From Agrypnia vestita (lineage: Eukaryota; Arthropoda; Insecta; Trichoptera; Phryganeidae), in NCBI GenBank assembly GCA_016648135.1, contig JADDOH010000148.1:372001-436000 (forward strand): a stretch of DNA of 64,000 nt. Direction: 5' to 3'. The translations under genes were made by a program, and so were the position numbers. Positions within the stretch are counted from its first letter, which is position 1. Each line of letters opens with the position of its first letter. Below are positions 10,601-23,690 of this stretch, one piece after another. A model generated the notes under the pieces. That model had not been told where the DNA came from, did no database searches, and worked only from the letters and a program-made list of their open reading frames with translations.

Positions 10601-13600
10601 ATGCATTTTATCGATACCAGAAAAAGCATACGTAGTAAATTAATAACCGGTACGCGGCGTATTGAATAAATGTGAATGTTTTTTTAACGATTTCCCAATA
10701 ATAATTCACGGTGTTTCGCATACGGCTGGTGTGTAATTTATCGATTGGAGTATGTGACGTGCAGTTATCTGGTCTCTTTTTTGGTGACTAATTTATTTTT
10801 GAATCGAGTGTATTTACTAGATTGAACATGCTACTGAATTCCAGCTTTTTTATGAATTGATTTTCATTTAATTGCTTACCTATTACAGAATAGTTAAAGT
10901 ACTATAAAATATAGTAATATTGACTATCTTTCATTTTTAAAGTCGTATATGAACACGCGTTATAAAACTATGCAATAAAAAATGCAATGCAAGATAAAAA
11001 TAAATTTTCACTTATCTTAATACGTTATATTTAGTATTGTAACTACTCTTGTCTTTTATTTTTACTTATGATTATGTATTTTTTATAATTATTGTCTCTG
11101 TGTATTATGCTAGGATATAAGTTAACATGTTCAATACTGTTTATTTACACTCTTATATATATAATATATACATATATCACATACTTATATGTGTAATATT
11201 TCCAAACAAATAAATAAAATATATAAAAAATATATAAAGTATAGCAAATATTTCATTAGTTCCATATATTATAGTGCGTTCATTTTCGTTTTGCGATACG
11301 TGAATAATTAAATTAAATAGAATATAACAAATTTCATAATCCTGTTTTTATTAACTAAGTAGGTACTAACATAAACAAGTACATATCCTACAAACCGGAC
11401 ACGGTAATTATGGAATTCTTGACTAACATAAATTTACCTATTAAAATGTCCAGAACGCCCGTGGTCTAGTTTAGATTGGAATAAAAAGTTTCTGTGAACC
11501 TATTAATTCATGTCAACTCAACGATTAAACCAAAACATGTTTTATACTGTTATTTGTTTCGTTGGTCACTTGTATATTTCACATGCGATTTATATATGTT
11601 TTAAAATCAATATAAATATTATGTTATTACACGTCTTATTAACATGTTTTGTAACATTAAGCTTATTGATATGTAATTAACTATGTTATGTAAATTAAGA
11701 ATCTTTTACAGAAATCGATAATATACAGGTATCTTATATACTTTAAATTTAAGGACCGATGAATTATAGGAAATATTTGTGTTGTAATCTATGTATATAT
11801 TGATATATGTCATATTATAATACATGTCACGAAGAAGATAATTATTAAAAGATCATCTTACAGATAGCATGTTTATATTTTATGTAGTAAATTAAAACAT
11901 TTATAATACAAAAATTGTTGTAATTATTTATTTTGCAATAGAGAATGGTAAGCTATACTTGCTATGAATTTAATATATGAAAAAACAGAATTCACTTTAA
12001 AAAATCTATTGTAAATATGTTAACAATAAACATTATCTCTGTTATATTATAATAAATTAGATAAAATTTCTATTCGATTCAATTAATCCTGAGATTTTAA
12101 ATGTCGAATCCCAAAACTCGATGTTTTCTCTCGTCAGAAACGTTATCGTTTTAAATAAAACCTTCCTTTACTGTCATAAAAGATGAAGTGATAAAAAAAC
12201 ATTTCGCTCGGTATCTGAAACACTGCTTCCCAACTCAATTAGCATCCGCTCCTACCACCTACCACCTACCACGTTACGGGCTGAAATTTTAGCTTTTTAT
12301 TATTAAGTTTTAACGATTCCGTAATTCGAAAGTTTAATGCCGACACGGGAACTCGGGGGAGGGTAGGAACACCCCCTCTTCCCGTTCCAGAATTCTTATT
12401 TTCCGCTTTTCACTCACAGCTCCCCCGCCCCGCAGCCCGCCTCCCGCTCCAGCCCTGTAATGTAGGACCGCCCGTTTTATTCCACCCTCCCCTCACTTTC
12501 AATTTTACGCCTTGAAGAAAAACTCTCTAAATTAATCGTATTTTATTTAGACTTTCCTCCCCCGGCGCTCTTGATGGAGTAGCGATTTTTTCCGATTAAT
12601 TACACGAAGGAAAAATTTTATTATGGAAAACTTTTAAATCTTTTAATTAATTTTTCTGTCTTCTTTCATTTTTCCTAAATATTTTTCGGCTTCATTAACG
12701 GGTAACGATATTTTAGATAAATTACACAGCTCTCACACCCGGGATTGTGTAGGTTTTGCAGCCTTCATTACCAGTTTTAATTACGTTGTGTGTTGCTCCG
12801 GTTAATCATAAATAAAGTACTATTAACAGTTTATAAGCGAAATGTATTAACTGGAACCCGCCATAAACCAGCTCCGTATAGTCGAGCGCTCTCCTGACAG
12901 GCAGTTGTGCGCCCGCATCATTCCTCAATCCGGTCTGACGAATAAAAGCCGCTTAACTTTCTGCATAATTGCGCCAAAATGTTTTTAATAACGGCCGTAA
13001 AAAAATAATGTATACTTTTTATTTTCATTTCCCCGCTCTTCTGTGTACGTGCGGCCCTGCCGAATATTCTCGGCTCCGTCTGAAAATTCTCTCGCGAGTT
13101 CTTAATAAAATATTCCTCTCCCGTAAATGTATATGTACTCTGAATTAAATTACACCCGAGTGGAGCCGGAGGATGTCTCCACTGACACGACTAATATAAA
13201 TGCCAAAGAAATGGTAATTAATTGAAAAGACGAGACTGAGCACCCTCGAGGGAGGATTTCGCTGTCGATTTCTCGTTTCGTATCTTTCATTTTTCGACTT
13301 GAAACATGCTTTTGAGTAATTGAATGTTATTTGCTTTTTAAATTATTATTTTAGTACAGAACGTTCAGATTTTGTTATTTATTAAAATCGTACGTTGATT
13401 TTATTTTATTAATGTAAATTTTTAATGGTCTTCAATTCCCAAAGCAAGCAATTTTGCAAATCCACTCAAACTTCAAATTAAACTTATATATACGTATATG
13501 CGAATCAGCCATACTCGCAAATCCAAACAAAATCTGGTAGGATGTCACTCGCGAGTTAAAACCAAACTTTGCTGTGTAGTACACATTATTTCCACGCAGG

Positions 13601-14233
13601 ATAAATAGTACTTTTAGAACTTTGAATCACCCCTCTTTGGTATGATGTTGCGCGAAATTCTTCATAATACATATAATAATGTCATTGTAAGACAATACGT
13701 GTATTCTTCTTACCTAAAAACGAGGCTTATTTATTTGTTTCCCGCACATTTTCCGTCTAAGCCGATATTGTATCAAATGTTTTATTACTTGTATAAAGAA
13801 GTTTTCTTAGCTGGGTCACTGCCTCCCTCTCGAGTAGTTTAATATTGAGTATAAACTTTGGTGTCTTTTTTGCTGGATAAACAGAAGAAAGTTTTGACTT
13901 TGCGCGGGCAACCGAACGGCAAAAAGTATAAATTTACGTTGATTTGCAAATCTAGCCTGCGAATGGAGTTTTGGGAATAAGCTGGGGTTGGCAAAAGAAA
14001 ATACGACTTTTTATCTCGAGTATTTTCTTTTCGCTTATAAATGTTTCAGACTACTTTTTGTATTAAATGTCTGCTCATGAAAAAACGTTCTCTCCCATCT
14101 GAGTTGGCACAAAATTTATTCCCACCGCCTCCGAAAATATGATGACAATCGGACTACTTACTCCCCTTCTGTTCCTCCCGACTCGTTCAGTTCGGAAAAA
14201 AACAAAGTTAGAGGCGTTCTAATTTTTAGATAG
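7601..14233. other. Long non-coding stretch with GC-richer patches
   Basis: Most of it is AT-rich with no supported gene. Patches that stand out by composition, without resemblance to the repeats in this window, lie at about 8180-9130 and 12230-13200. The second contains a short CCTACCA direct repeat at 12251-12272. These are the best candidates here for conserved intronic regulatory DNA. Confidence 0.35.
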
Positions 14234-14277
14234 TAAATATGTGTAATAACAATTCGTATCGTTATTACACATATTTA
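14234..14277. repeat. Perfect 17-bp inverted repeat
   Basis: Bases 14234-14250 (TAAATATGTGTAATAAC) are the exact reverse complement of 14261-14277, with a 10-base spacer. There is no poly-T tract or gene next to it. It is probably a MITE remnant or a chance hairpin in AT-rich DNA. Confidence 0.8.
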
Positions 14278-15017
14278 TTTTAACAACTTTTTACTATTTT
14301 AAAAAATCTCTTTTCCCTGATTAACGTTAGAATTCACCGTTGTATATGACAAAATAAAATACAGATGTCCCGAGGTTACATAAAAATGTTTATGTCCTCT
14401 CAACAGTTTATTAATCCAGATTTTATTTCTAGTCTATAACGCCTAACATATCTCTGAATTTATGTGTGCACGTCCATTTGAGGTACTTCCTACCGCCCAC
14501 GTATAGTTTATTAGATCGTATAATATTTATTCCGGTCGAGGATTGCGTTCTGTGTCCGCACACGAGTCGCCCATTAAGCGTTTTTATCCCCGATAATATT
14601 ATTATTGTCCGTGTGACATGTTGCCGCCGAGTCCTCGTCCTTTATTGCAACTTCTCGCCCGCACATAAATCTGGGCGCTGAACAACACGTGACGTCGAAT
14701 CCCGGCGTTTTCCATTCTACTCCCGGATCGTCATATTCCTACTGAGCTCCTCGCTTCCCCGCTTCCCCGCCCGAGGGCTGTCGGCTTGGTCCTGGTGCTC
14801 AGATTATTCTGTTATAGGTACTATTTCCACTTATTTATTTAATAATATAAGTATTGAAGTATTCTCAAATGTTACTGACGAATAAGTATACATTGTTCTC
14901 GTTGTCCAATATAAATTCGTTAATATTTAATAATGTGTGAGAAAATCTGGTTAAGAATGTTCTTAGGTTTCCACGGCCACTCAGAATCTTCTGATCTGTA
15001 TCTCCTGGGATATTATG
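14278..15017. other. Non-coding, GC-richer at 14460-14800
   Basis: No supported gene is seen. The patch has short open frames on the plus strand with no recognisable protein. Confidence 0.3.
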
Positions 15018-15042
15018 CCGTGTTATTACGACCTTTCTGGCC

Positions 15043-15077
15043 GACGTTTCGGATCCCATCGCAGGGTTCATCATCAG
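15043..15077 (-). ncRNA. Hammerhead-like motif, family A, conserved boxes intact
   Basis: Minus strand: CTGATGA (15071-15077), one extra base, helix II strands GAACCC and GGGATCC around a 6-base loop, then GAAACGTC (15043-15050). Helix I is GCC/GGC. Helix III is only the self-complementary ACGT, with GTC as the expected cleavage site. One A-C mismatch (a G-to-A change relative to the partner arm) weakens helix II. The extra base between CTGATGA and helix II departs from the textbook consensus but is shared by the copies in this window. No cleavage data are available. Confidence 0.6.
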
Positions 15078-15103
15078 GGCTGACGTGTTATTGTGAGTGT
15101 TGG

Positions 15104-15138
15104 ATGATGATGGACCCTGCAATGGGATCCGAAACGTC
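15104..15138 (+). ncRNA. Hammerhead-like motif, family A, C3 changed
   Basis: The partner arm reads ATGATGA (15104-15110) in place of CTGATGA, then one extra base, GGACCC, a loop, GGGATCC and GAAACGTC (15131-15138). Helix II pairs fully apart from one bulged A. The lost C3, which pairs with G8 in active hammerheads, suggests this arm cannot cleave. Confidence 0.55.
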
Positions 15139-15165
15139 GGCCAGAAAGGCCGTAATAACACGGCA

Positions 15166-16449
15166 TAATGTCCCAGAAGACACAGACCAGACCAAAATCT
15201 GGCTACTTTCCGGCTTTTATTAGGATGGAGACAATTCCTTTTTAATATAACGTGTATGGATTTTGTAGCACGGATCATGTATTTTAGTCGTTTAGGCAGT
15301 TTAGCCACATGAAACAAAGGAGTGAGGAAAGGATCGTAAGAATTATTTACTGTGCGGATGTTACAAAAATGTTCATGCCAGAGGGATCGCAAATAGTCTA
15401 GATCGTAAATAGTCTTCTTCGGGTTGTTTCTGCTGATCTTTCTTCGATACATCACTATTAATCTCAGAATTCCATTTTGAAATGATTCAAATGATAAAAT
15501 GATTTTAGCAAATGCTGCATTCAAACCATCATTCACTTCGTTTTTATTATTTTCTATATCTTTCTCAATACCACTTCTATCGAATACCATTACTTCCGAC
15601 CAGCTAGTAGTAATCACAGTAAGTTTACATTCCTTGCATGCACTCGTATCTTACATTCTAGTATGAGTAAGGAGAAAGAAGATCGCAAAAATTCTATCAG
15701 ACGCCAATGTTGAAACGTTAAGTTATGGAGGTGAATAGAGAGCGTCTGAGAAAAACTTTTGAACAGAATAATAAGGCAAACCAGAAGGTAGTCCTGTCAT
15801 AACGACGCATACGAGCGCGCAAGAAAAAATATTATTAATGATGAGTTTTTCGTTTATTTATACATTAGGGCTAATCCAAATGATGCACAATAATATAATG
15901 AAATATTAATGTTTCGAGTAGTACCTAAATATATAAATCTCAAGCAGGAGAACTGTGTGTTGGTGTTTATTATCCTGCCTATCCAGCTAAATAGCAGTTT
16001 TTTTAAGATAGAGCGTAGCCAAAGAAAAGACAAGTTATCGCGGAGAGAAGAGTCTCACGTTTTATCCATTGTGTATCCCTGTGGGGGGACGGCGTGGTGG
16101 TTAGATCATTTAACGGGTGTGTAATAATTGAGAAAAGTATGGAACCAGATTTAAACTCAAATATTTTTTGTAATAATAGCCACAAAAAAATATTCCACTG
16201 TACTTGAGCCAAATAAAAAAAACAGCTTGTGTCTGTCTATCTTAAAACAAAAGTAAATATGTCATTTTTGTCTTTCCTTATAGATTTTTGTCAAGTTTTA
16301 TGTTTTTTTTTATTTACTTATTTATTACTTATTTTTCTATCCACTTTATTTCGTGTAAAAATAATTACGATGTTATATTATGCCCGCAGACTTCTAAATA
16401 TTTCAGTTACAATAGATATAACTTCTTCAATAATAGCGAAATGTGGTAA
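15166..16449. other. Non-coding DNA, no recognised element
   Basis: Nothing is supported as a gene. The GGCGTGGTGGTTAGATC at about 16090-16106 resembles a tRNA A box, but no B box or folding partner follows. Confidence 0.35.
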
Positions 16450-17000
16450 CATTATTTGTCAATAAAAAGAAAACACTTTGTATAAAACAACTATTTATTG
16501 AATAATAATTAACATGTTTTGGGGCCAATGGTCCCTTAATGAGGATACAACTAATGCTAAAAATTAAAATTGAAAGTATAGACAAACAAAATATTAATAA
16601 AAACGAAATATTGATATTGGGAGTTGAATAATTAATTAGGAACTAATGAAAATACATTTTTAGTAGGTAATTATTTGTAAAAAGGATGTTCTTATTTGTA
16701 ATATTCAATTTGCTATTAATACTTATTCTAATTTCCAATATTTCTGATTTATCTACCTGTAATCCTATGTTATTTGTATGTAAAATGTCTGTACCCTTCG
16801 TAATAAAAAAAATGCTTTGTTTCCAAAAGATGATTACAAAATTCAACTGCTCCTTAAATTCAATGCTCCTTAATTCTAATATCAACATTTCTATAAGTTT
16901 TATCTACATAAAAATCATTGGATTCATTACAAAATAATTTATAAACCCCCTGATTTTTTTAAAAAGCATCCATACCCTTGTTATTTAATATATAATTCTT
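16450..17000 (+). mobile_element. HHR-bearing repeat family, copy 2
   Basis: It starts with AAGAAAACACTTTGTATAAA (about 16467) and ATTTATTGAATAATAATTAAC. A decayed hammerhead region (minus strand, 16511-16545) follows, then the shared interior ending near ATAAACCCCCTGAT (about 16940). Both boxes are damaged: CTGATGA reads CTCATTA, and the GAAAC position reads AAAAC. Open frames inside on both strands are AT-rich and not conserved between copies. Confidence 0.55.
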
Positions 17001-20000
17001 TAATTTATTATTTATATAGAACGCTGGTTGTACAGAATGTGGGATGTTTTTATTTATTGAAATTGAAATATGATTATAATTAATAAAAATTAACTTTGTT
17101 TTCACCACTTATGTATTGTAAAATATCAACATGTTGATTTTTATTTTTGAAGAATATATGAAATATGATTGTTAAGAAATATGATTTTTCTTCAATGCTT
17201 TTCAATAAATAATTATATATTTTCTCAGCGCGGAGTACAGTAGTTAGGATTTACTTTTATATTTAATTATTGTGTCAATTGTAAATAGTAAATCATCACG
17301 CGTTCTAGCTTTCCGATCGACGACGAGATAATCGATTCCCCTCTGATTCGTTTATCCCGGCTCTGGAATGTGAGTCCTGCAACAGCGGTGTTTTCTCCCG
17401 GAGTTCCCCTCCCGTCTGTAGTACGTACGGTAAGTCGATACCCGGCTGAAGTAGCCTGGAGAGATTTCCTCTCCCATCTTGTAACATCCTCTCGGGGCGG
17501 CGCCGCCCCCGGGCCGCTTTGATCGTCTCCCATCTTATCTCGGAAGCTTTGCGCAGCTTCCAACCCGGATTCTGAAGTTGCAGTCGATTTTACACACTGT
17601 CGTCGAATCAATTACATACTCGGCAACAAGAGTTCTCAGCACGTGCTACCAGAAAGTATGTACCCCGTTTTAAGTTGAAATACATCGTAGCTAAATCTGC
17701 TGAAAAATTTATGTTTGTGTAGAAGTAACCAGCTTATTTTTTCTTTTTCTATTAATTCTTTAATCACCTCGTAAATCCCGGTATTAATTTAATACGTAAT
17801 GTAGGTAATATTATATTATTCCAGTAAAAGCTCCGGGTAGCTTTAACATTGTATTTTGAGAAGAGATTAAATGATAAATAGAAAAGCTTTAATACATTTC
17901 TCCAACATGGTTTCTTGCCTTGTTTGTTATAGACGCCGGAGGAATATATAAGGGACTTTTTGCCGGGAAGTTTTCATCTCCGTAAAGTAAATAAGGCAGG
18001 TTTAAGACAATATGAATATTCTGTAAGGAAGTTTCCTCTCCCCCGGTGGGAGCCGGCGCGCCGCCACCCCTCCGAGGAATATAATAGACATTTCCTTCTG
18101 AGCTTACTTTCCTTACGGGATTTTTCCCCTCATTTTCTATTTGCGCCCTCGAGTTTTTCTTTTTAAAACTTTTCCGTTTCAAATTATACAGCTCTTTGTT
18201 CCTTTTTTATGTGTGTTATTTTCTTGAATTTATTATGAGCGCGGTTCGCTTCATATTCATTATTAATTTGTTCGTTTAACAGTCTCTGTAGTTAGTTGGC
18301 TTTATATATTTTTACGTCGTTTCATTTTCTCTGTAATCACTGCTCTCGGCGAAAACTTCATTACGTGTAGTGTTGTTATTTTCAGACTTGCTATTTGATG
18401 TTTAGGGCGTACCGCAATTAATTTACCAATAATTTCCGCTTTTGTACTTTTTGTTAAATATTATTAATCTTCAAATATTTAAGCATCCTATTCCGATAAT
18501 AAATAGACCGCTTGAATTTTCGTTTGGCAAAAAACCACTTCGAGCCCACATAAAGAATTCTCATTTTAATATCGCAATCGCTATCCTTCCTTCTATCCGG
18601 TACATCTCTCTCTACATAGGAGAGCATATTTGCGAAGCGTCCCCCTTTGTTATTTTACGAAAGCGATTTTTCTCCCAACGGCCGAGTCGTTGACTTGTGT
18701 GAAAGTAAAAATGGAGGGGCAAATAATAAATGTAAAAACTGTCCGCTATCTGCTGGAGAAGGGCGAGGGAAGGGGAGCGCGGGGGAAACTTTCCAGCGTC
18801 GGCCTCCGTTGCAAATGCAATTTCCCGGCGGATCAATCGGCCCCACCGGTAGAAACGTACTTTAACTCGATTCTTTTTCTGGAGACATTTTTTGTTATGA
18901 CAGCCTTTGATACATATTATTTACGTATGTTTTATTCGTGAGACGAACCACCTTGTCGAAAACATGTTGTCATCAAATGATTGTATTAACCTCGTATTCA
19001 TTCTCGTAACATCTTTATTTTCACTATCTGAATTCTTTAATATCATACGTTATATTCACATTTTGATTTGCACTACTTTATCATAAAATAATTAGAATCT
19101 AATAATAAATATAGCAATTTCGTTGTCCGTAACGCCCGTAATAGCTGGAATTAAAACTAGATAATTAGAGTGTAAAACGCAAGCAGCGCGTTATACTCAA
19201 GCAACACGCAAGGGTTGAAATTACACGGTCTTGACATTTTTATATTATTATTTTTTTGTATTTGTTTTAGGTTTAAGCGAATAAAGTCAATTTAATAAAA
19301 CATATGGTTTTCTATTCTCGAATTTTCAGCTTCGTAACCTTTACAACACTCAAACTTTTTAACAGCTCTGACATTGTAATTGGTTGAATCTAATGACAAC
19401 GGTATGTCCTCGCCGTCGTCCGTTTTGAAACTTTTTTTTGTATTTAATTTACCATCACATCATGAATGGAAATGAAATCCAGGTTACAGAGAATCCATCT
19501 TCGGAAGATTACAATTTTTTTGTAAAAATATCACTGCAATTGATATTGCTTATACAAATATAAAAATGAGCCACTAAAATTACGATTTATCTTGTTTCTG
19601 CATTAATATCAAATGAAACAAATTATTTGTGGCCGACAAAGTTTAGAGCGATTGCGTTATTTTTTTTATCTGGTTTCATGCAATTGTGATAATGCTTGTG
19701 GTTTTCAGTTTATAAATACAATAGATAACATTTTAACTTCCACATATTTTTCACGACACGGAGCGGCACTCGCCGCTAACGTACCGCCATCGCCGCGAGT
19801 ATTTTTACCCCGAAAAATAGGACGTCATTAAGCGAGGAAAGAGTTGGCAGTATGACTAAAGATGTGATAATGGTAATTAGGATGGTTAACTTTTAAAGGG
19901 TGGTCGGTAATAACGCTCGCCAGCGGGCCGAACTTTAACTACCGCGCTTATCTGCCCCCATTACTGGAGTAATTTAATTAAACTGTAACTTTTAATGCAC

Positions 20001-21316
20001 TCCCTGTCAAGATTTACCTCCGTTCCGTGCCGACTCCGTATTACCGGTATCGCAGATTGCAAATCAGGGATACCTATTCACGTGTAATTATTTAATTGTC
20101 TATTCATTTATTTCTAAAGAAACATTGAATACTTACGTCTGATTAAAACGTAAATAAACCTTTCCAAAAATAGATCGTATTAATTAATTAATATTCCACA
20201 ATATTTTCAAAAAATAATAAAATAAATAAGAACTGATAATGACTTAAAATATTGTTGGGTTCATAGTTTATTTTAAAGAAATTTATTTCTATATCTTCTA
20301 GTTTATACAAAATATATTTTAGAACGATTTCATGATTTTTTACTTTTTTGTACACTTTAATTTTGTACACTTTTCTGTCAATGAAGTTTTTTCACTCAAT
20401 CTATTTTAGCTGTTTATTCTCCACTCTTCAATTATTTTGTTTTATTAAAAAATATTCACTAAGTTTATATATTGGTGAAATACTTTTTTTTTAATCAATT
20501 TTTTTTATCGTAATTGATTTGAAAACAATAATTAATTACCTACATGTATTTATTAAATATCAGAATCATTAAACGATGGGCTTTATAATAATATTGCTTA
20601 GTAACAAAAAGTTTAAAATAACATATATATGTATTTTTGTTTTGAAAATTTGTAAAAAAAAATGTTAAATAATAAAGTGGAAAGATCAAGTCTTATCTTT
20701 ATACAGACGTATTCATACATGTGGCAAGAGTTTCCTTCAGCATCTTAGAGTCATAAATTATATTTACTATGATATCTTCTCTACTTGAGCTTTTAACTAC
20801 TATTTTTCACTACTAGTTTCGAGAGAACCAGAATCTCTCATCGATACGTGAAGTGTCAAACTGACATATACATAATTAAATATTTTAATCATCTTTCATT
20901 ATGATTCTCTACAATGTAAACGCCAAATCCATCAACAATCTTAGAAACAGTTTATTTGGACTTTTGTGTTGCCTCTTTAATTATTACAGATCATTATCAG
21001 TTTCTATTTAATACCTATTTTTTTAATTAACATACACACTTTATATACCTTAACGTTTAATTCAGTCAGTGTCTGCCCTACTCCAATGATGAACGGGAAT
21101 ATTAAAAGTGAGGAAAACTTGTTTTGCATAATTTATGTAAGATGCCCCCATACGAGCCATCTGCCCCGTATCGCGTCGTCGTAGCACTTTATTCTGGCCG
21201 CACTTTCAACAAAAGAATCCAAACCCTATTCTACGTCGTAGAATTTATTGGAAGAAATAATTATGAATGAAAATACATAATAGAAATGGACCGTCACTAC
21301 TAAATAATTAATCATA
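17001..21316. other. Non-coding stretch with several GC-richer patches
   Basis: No supported gene is seen. Patches at about 17290-17640, 18020-18170, 18590-18870 and 19740-20050 are GC-richer than the AT-rich filler and do not match the repeats in the window. Overlapping open frames on both strands in these patches reflect base composition. They are possible conserved intronic elements. Confidence 0.35.
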
Positions 21317-21550
21317 ACTAGCTGTAACCCGTCAAAAATAACGGTACTTTTACATGTCGGTTCCTAAGGAAAAAGTACTTATTTATGAAAAAAGGAAAGA
21401 AAAAAAGGAGGAAAAATGTAGAAAAAAAGAAAAAAGAAAAGGAAAATAAAAAAATTACTATAAAGAAGTTACGACGGACGGACAGACAACGAAATTATTA
21501 TAATTGGGATAAATCGTGCTTTACAGGTACCAAGCTCGCTAAATTAATCC
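21317..21550 (+). mobile_element. Repeat with ACTAGCTGTAACCCGTC start, copy 1
   Basis: The ACTAGCTGTAACCCGTCAAA terminus at 21317 is shared with 45153 (plus strand) and with the reverse complement at about 30996. The interior keeps a short ACGGACGGACAGACAACGAA segment also found in those copies. The tRNA-like head present in the others is absent here. It is probably a decayed, non-autonomous copy. Confidence 0.5.
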
Positions 21551-23164
21551 GAAGACCGCCTGCAAAAATACGTGGTTCCTTAAAAATACAGGAGGACGTA
21601 ACACAGCAGAGTCAAAAATTCCTGCCTAAATTATGAGTCTAAAATGTTCAAGTAATAATATCCTAAAATTAATAGATAAACGACTTAAAAGTTTGCCTTT
21701 TTTCTCTCAATATTTCCGACAATTTTCTGTAAATCGTTGGACTATCACTACAATAACTTACGCAGAACATTAAAAAATCGCTTCTATAATACAAATAAAA
21801 TTATCAAAAAAATAAAAAATCGCTTCTACCTATAATAAAAATTAATTTATGATGAACTTTCAGAAATTTGAAAAAAAAGTTTAAGGTTTCTATCATTTTA
21901 TTTCACTGACTTGTAATAGCGAATGAAGTGCAATATAATAATAAGTTACCTTAATTTTATTTCGACTTTTATAGGAGATAAGTCAGAAAATATTGAAAAG
22001 AAAATCCGAACATTGAAGTCGTTTATCTGTTGATTAGCTGATTTTAGAATTAATTATTACATTAGAATTATTGAAAATTTTCGGCTCATAATTCAGGTAG
22101 GAATATACCTGTAAAGTATTGTGGATTGGCTCTGTCACATCCTGTATAATTATTTATCTTACGAGTAAAACTTATTTCTCATTTTTAAAAAATTATATAC
22201 GTGACGGTACCTAACTGTTCGTCCTCTTAATCGTTAATGGTCGGTTGCACACGGCGTAAAACAAAAGTTGAAGAATCTTACGTGCCAGAGTTGAAAGTTC
22301 CCGTCATGTCGGCGGTTCCCACCCGCGGCGGGGCGGCGTGTTCCATAAAGCTAAACTCCTCGCAGACATGCGGCGGGAGTCATCCCCGTGTGCACGGTAC
22401 ACGGCCAACATTACCCCCTCAGCCGACACTTGAAGTTTTTCAATTTCTCTCGCGGCAACACCACATATTATTTACCAGCCGGCCCTTTTCGGACCGCTCC
22501 GCTCGGCGCTCGTACGATAGAGACTGCACATTTCGCGGGAGCGGAAAGTACGTCTCATCTCATGCATAGTACATGCAGTTGCTTCCGTATTTCGTCAATC
22601 GATAACTTTGTGTATCGTAAAATATTTAAAATGAATTCCAGATACGTGATTCGGTTAAATGTTCGCGGAATTCGATAATGGTTGTGTCAAATCTCACCGC
22701 ATTACTGTATAAACTATATCTATATGGATTTGAGGGTGGTGCGAGTGTAGGGGGTGAGGGGTGGTTAATTAAAACAACAGTCAATAGCACAATAGCATTG
22801 GGGCATTTTTTTATTAAAAAGAGATTATTAGCACATGTCTATTCTATTTTTTACAAATCAAGCGAAACATTCGCGTTTTGAGATTTTATTTTTAACAAAT
22901 GACTTAATGACGATAAAATAGATTATTTAAATTGCATAACTTTTGCGTGGTTACTAATTAACACATCCTTATAGGTATTTGTAATTGTTAAATTTTTTAT
23001 AATTAAAAAAAAATACGATAACAGCATCCGGAGGTCGTATGATACAGGTCGTCGTTGTTAACCTTTTATACACGCGATAGATGAAAATCACCCATCGTGC
23101 GGAATGAATGGAATACCTGTGCCTAGGGATGCTGGACCAATGCTTATTTAGTGTCAAAACGTTG
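21551..23164. other. Non-coding DNA, GC-richer at 22220-22560
   Basis: No supported gene is seen. The 22220-22560 patch has plus-strand open frames in two registers without recognisable protein content. Confidence 0.3.
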
Positions 23165-23335
23165 CATTCTTTATTTTTTAAATACAGATGCGGACACGGA
23201 ATACGTGTCGCTTCAATATTCTTACCATTTTTAAACTAAGCTAAACGCGTGTCTATGAAAATAGTACTAACTTGCTGGCCTCTCGGAATGGGGCTCAAAC
23301 CATCAATCACTGGATCACTAGGCGAGAGTCATACG
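23165..23335 (-). mobile_element. tRNA-derived SINE, decayed copy
   Basis: It matches the better preserved SINE at 58600-58795 from the GATGCGRACACRGAATACGTG tail region through ATGAAAATAG-ACTAACTTGCTGG to the B-box region. The B-box complement here reads GGGGCTCAAACC, and the A-box end is poorly preserved. It lies directly against a LINE tail on the same strand (23336-23690). Confidence 0.55.
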
Positions 23336-23690
23336 CGAATTTTCTTCTTCCTCAGTCTTCATCTCTCTACTGCTGGATATAGGCATCTTCCATACCCTTC
23401 CATCCTTCCTTGTTATTTGCTAGTTGTAGCCATTTCTTCCCCCCCACAGCGGCTATATCGTCGGTCCATATTTTATTTTCCCAAGGTCTCCATTTCAGAA
23501 CTCTGGGAGTCCATCTTGTAGCATCTTGTCATTTTAGCTTTGCTACACGATCCATGATATCCACTACTCTAGTTCTGCGCCTAATTTCATCATGTCTAAT
23601 TCTATCTCTTAGGCTTACGGCCATCGTCTCCACTCCATCACTGGCAGTATGCGCGATTCAGATGCTTTTCTTTTTAAGCTAATTGCAAGC
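23336..23690 (-). mobile_element. RTE-like LINE ORF2 C-terminal remnant
   Basis: On the minus strand broken frames read in order like RIRHDEIRRRTRV, DIMDRVAKLKWQ, RWTPRVLKWRPWENK and WTDDIAAVGG. This order (IRRRT, LKWQWAGH, W-RRVLEWRP, GRPPTRWTDDI) is typical of the C-terminal end of RTE-class reverse transcriptases in insects. The AGH segment and much of the GRPP region are deleted and several frames are broken. It is a dead fragment. Confidence 0.65.

Larger units (their letters stand above)
15018..15163. mobile_element. Inverted pair of hammerhead-like repeats (family A palindrome)
   Basis: Two arms of about 60 bases (15018-15077 and 15104-15163) are near-perfect reverse complements around a 26-base spacer. 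Each arm carries a full hammerhead-like unit reading outward from the centre. The outer ends (GCCGTGTTATTACG / CGTAATAACACGGC) pair as well. A single-arm relative is at 5813-5884. Long open frames across both strands here are produced by the palindrome and are not genes. Confidence 0.7.

Noticed and set aside
14865..15617. 250-codon open frame on the minus strand
   Set aside because: Its middle is the translation of both arms of the hammerhead palindrome (the reverse frame gives a mirrored peptide), and the rest matches no family. It is a chance frame, not a gene.
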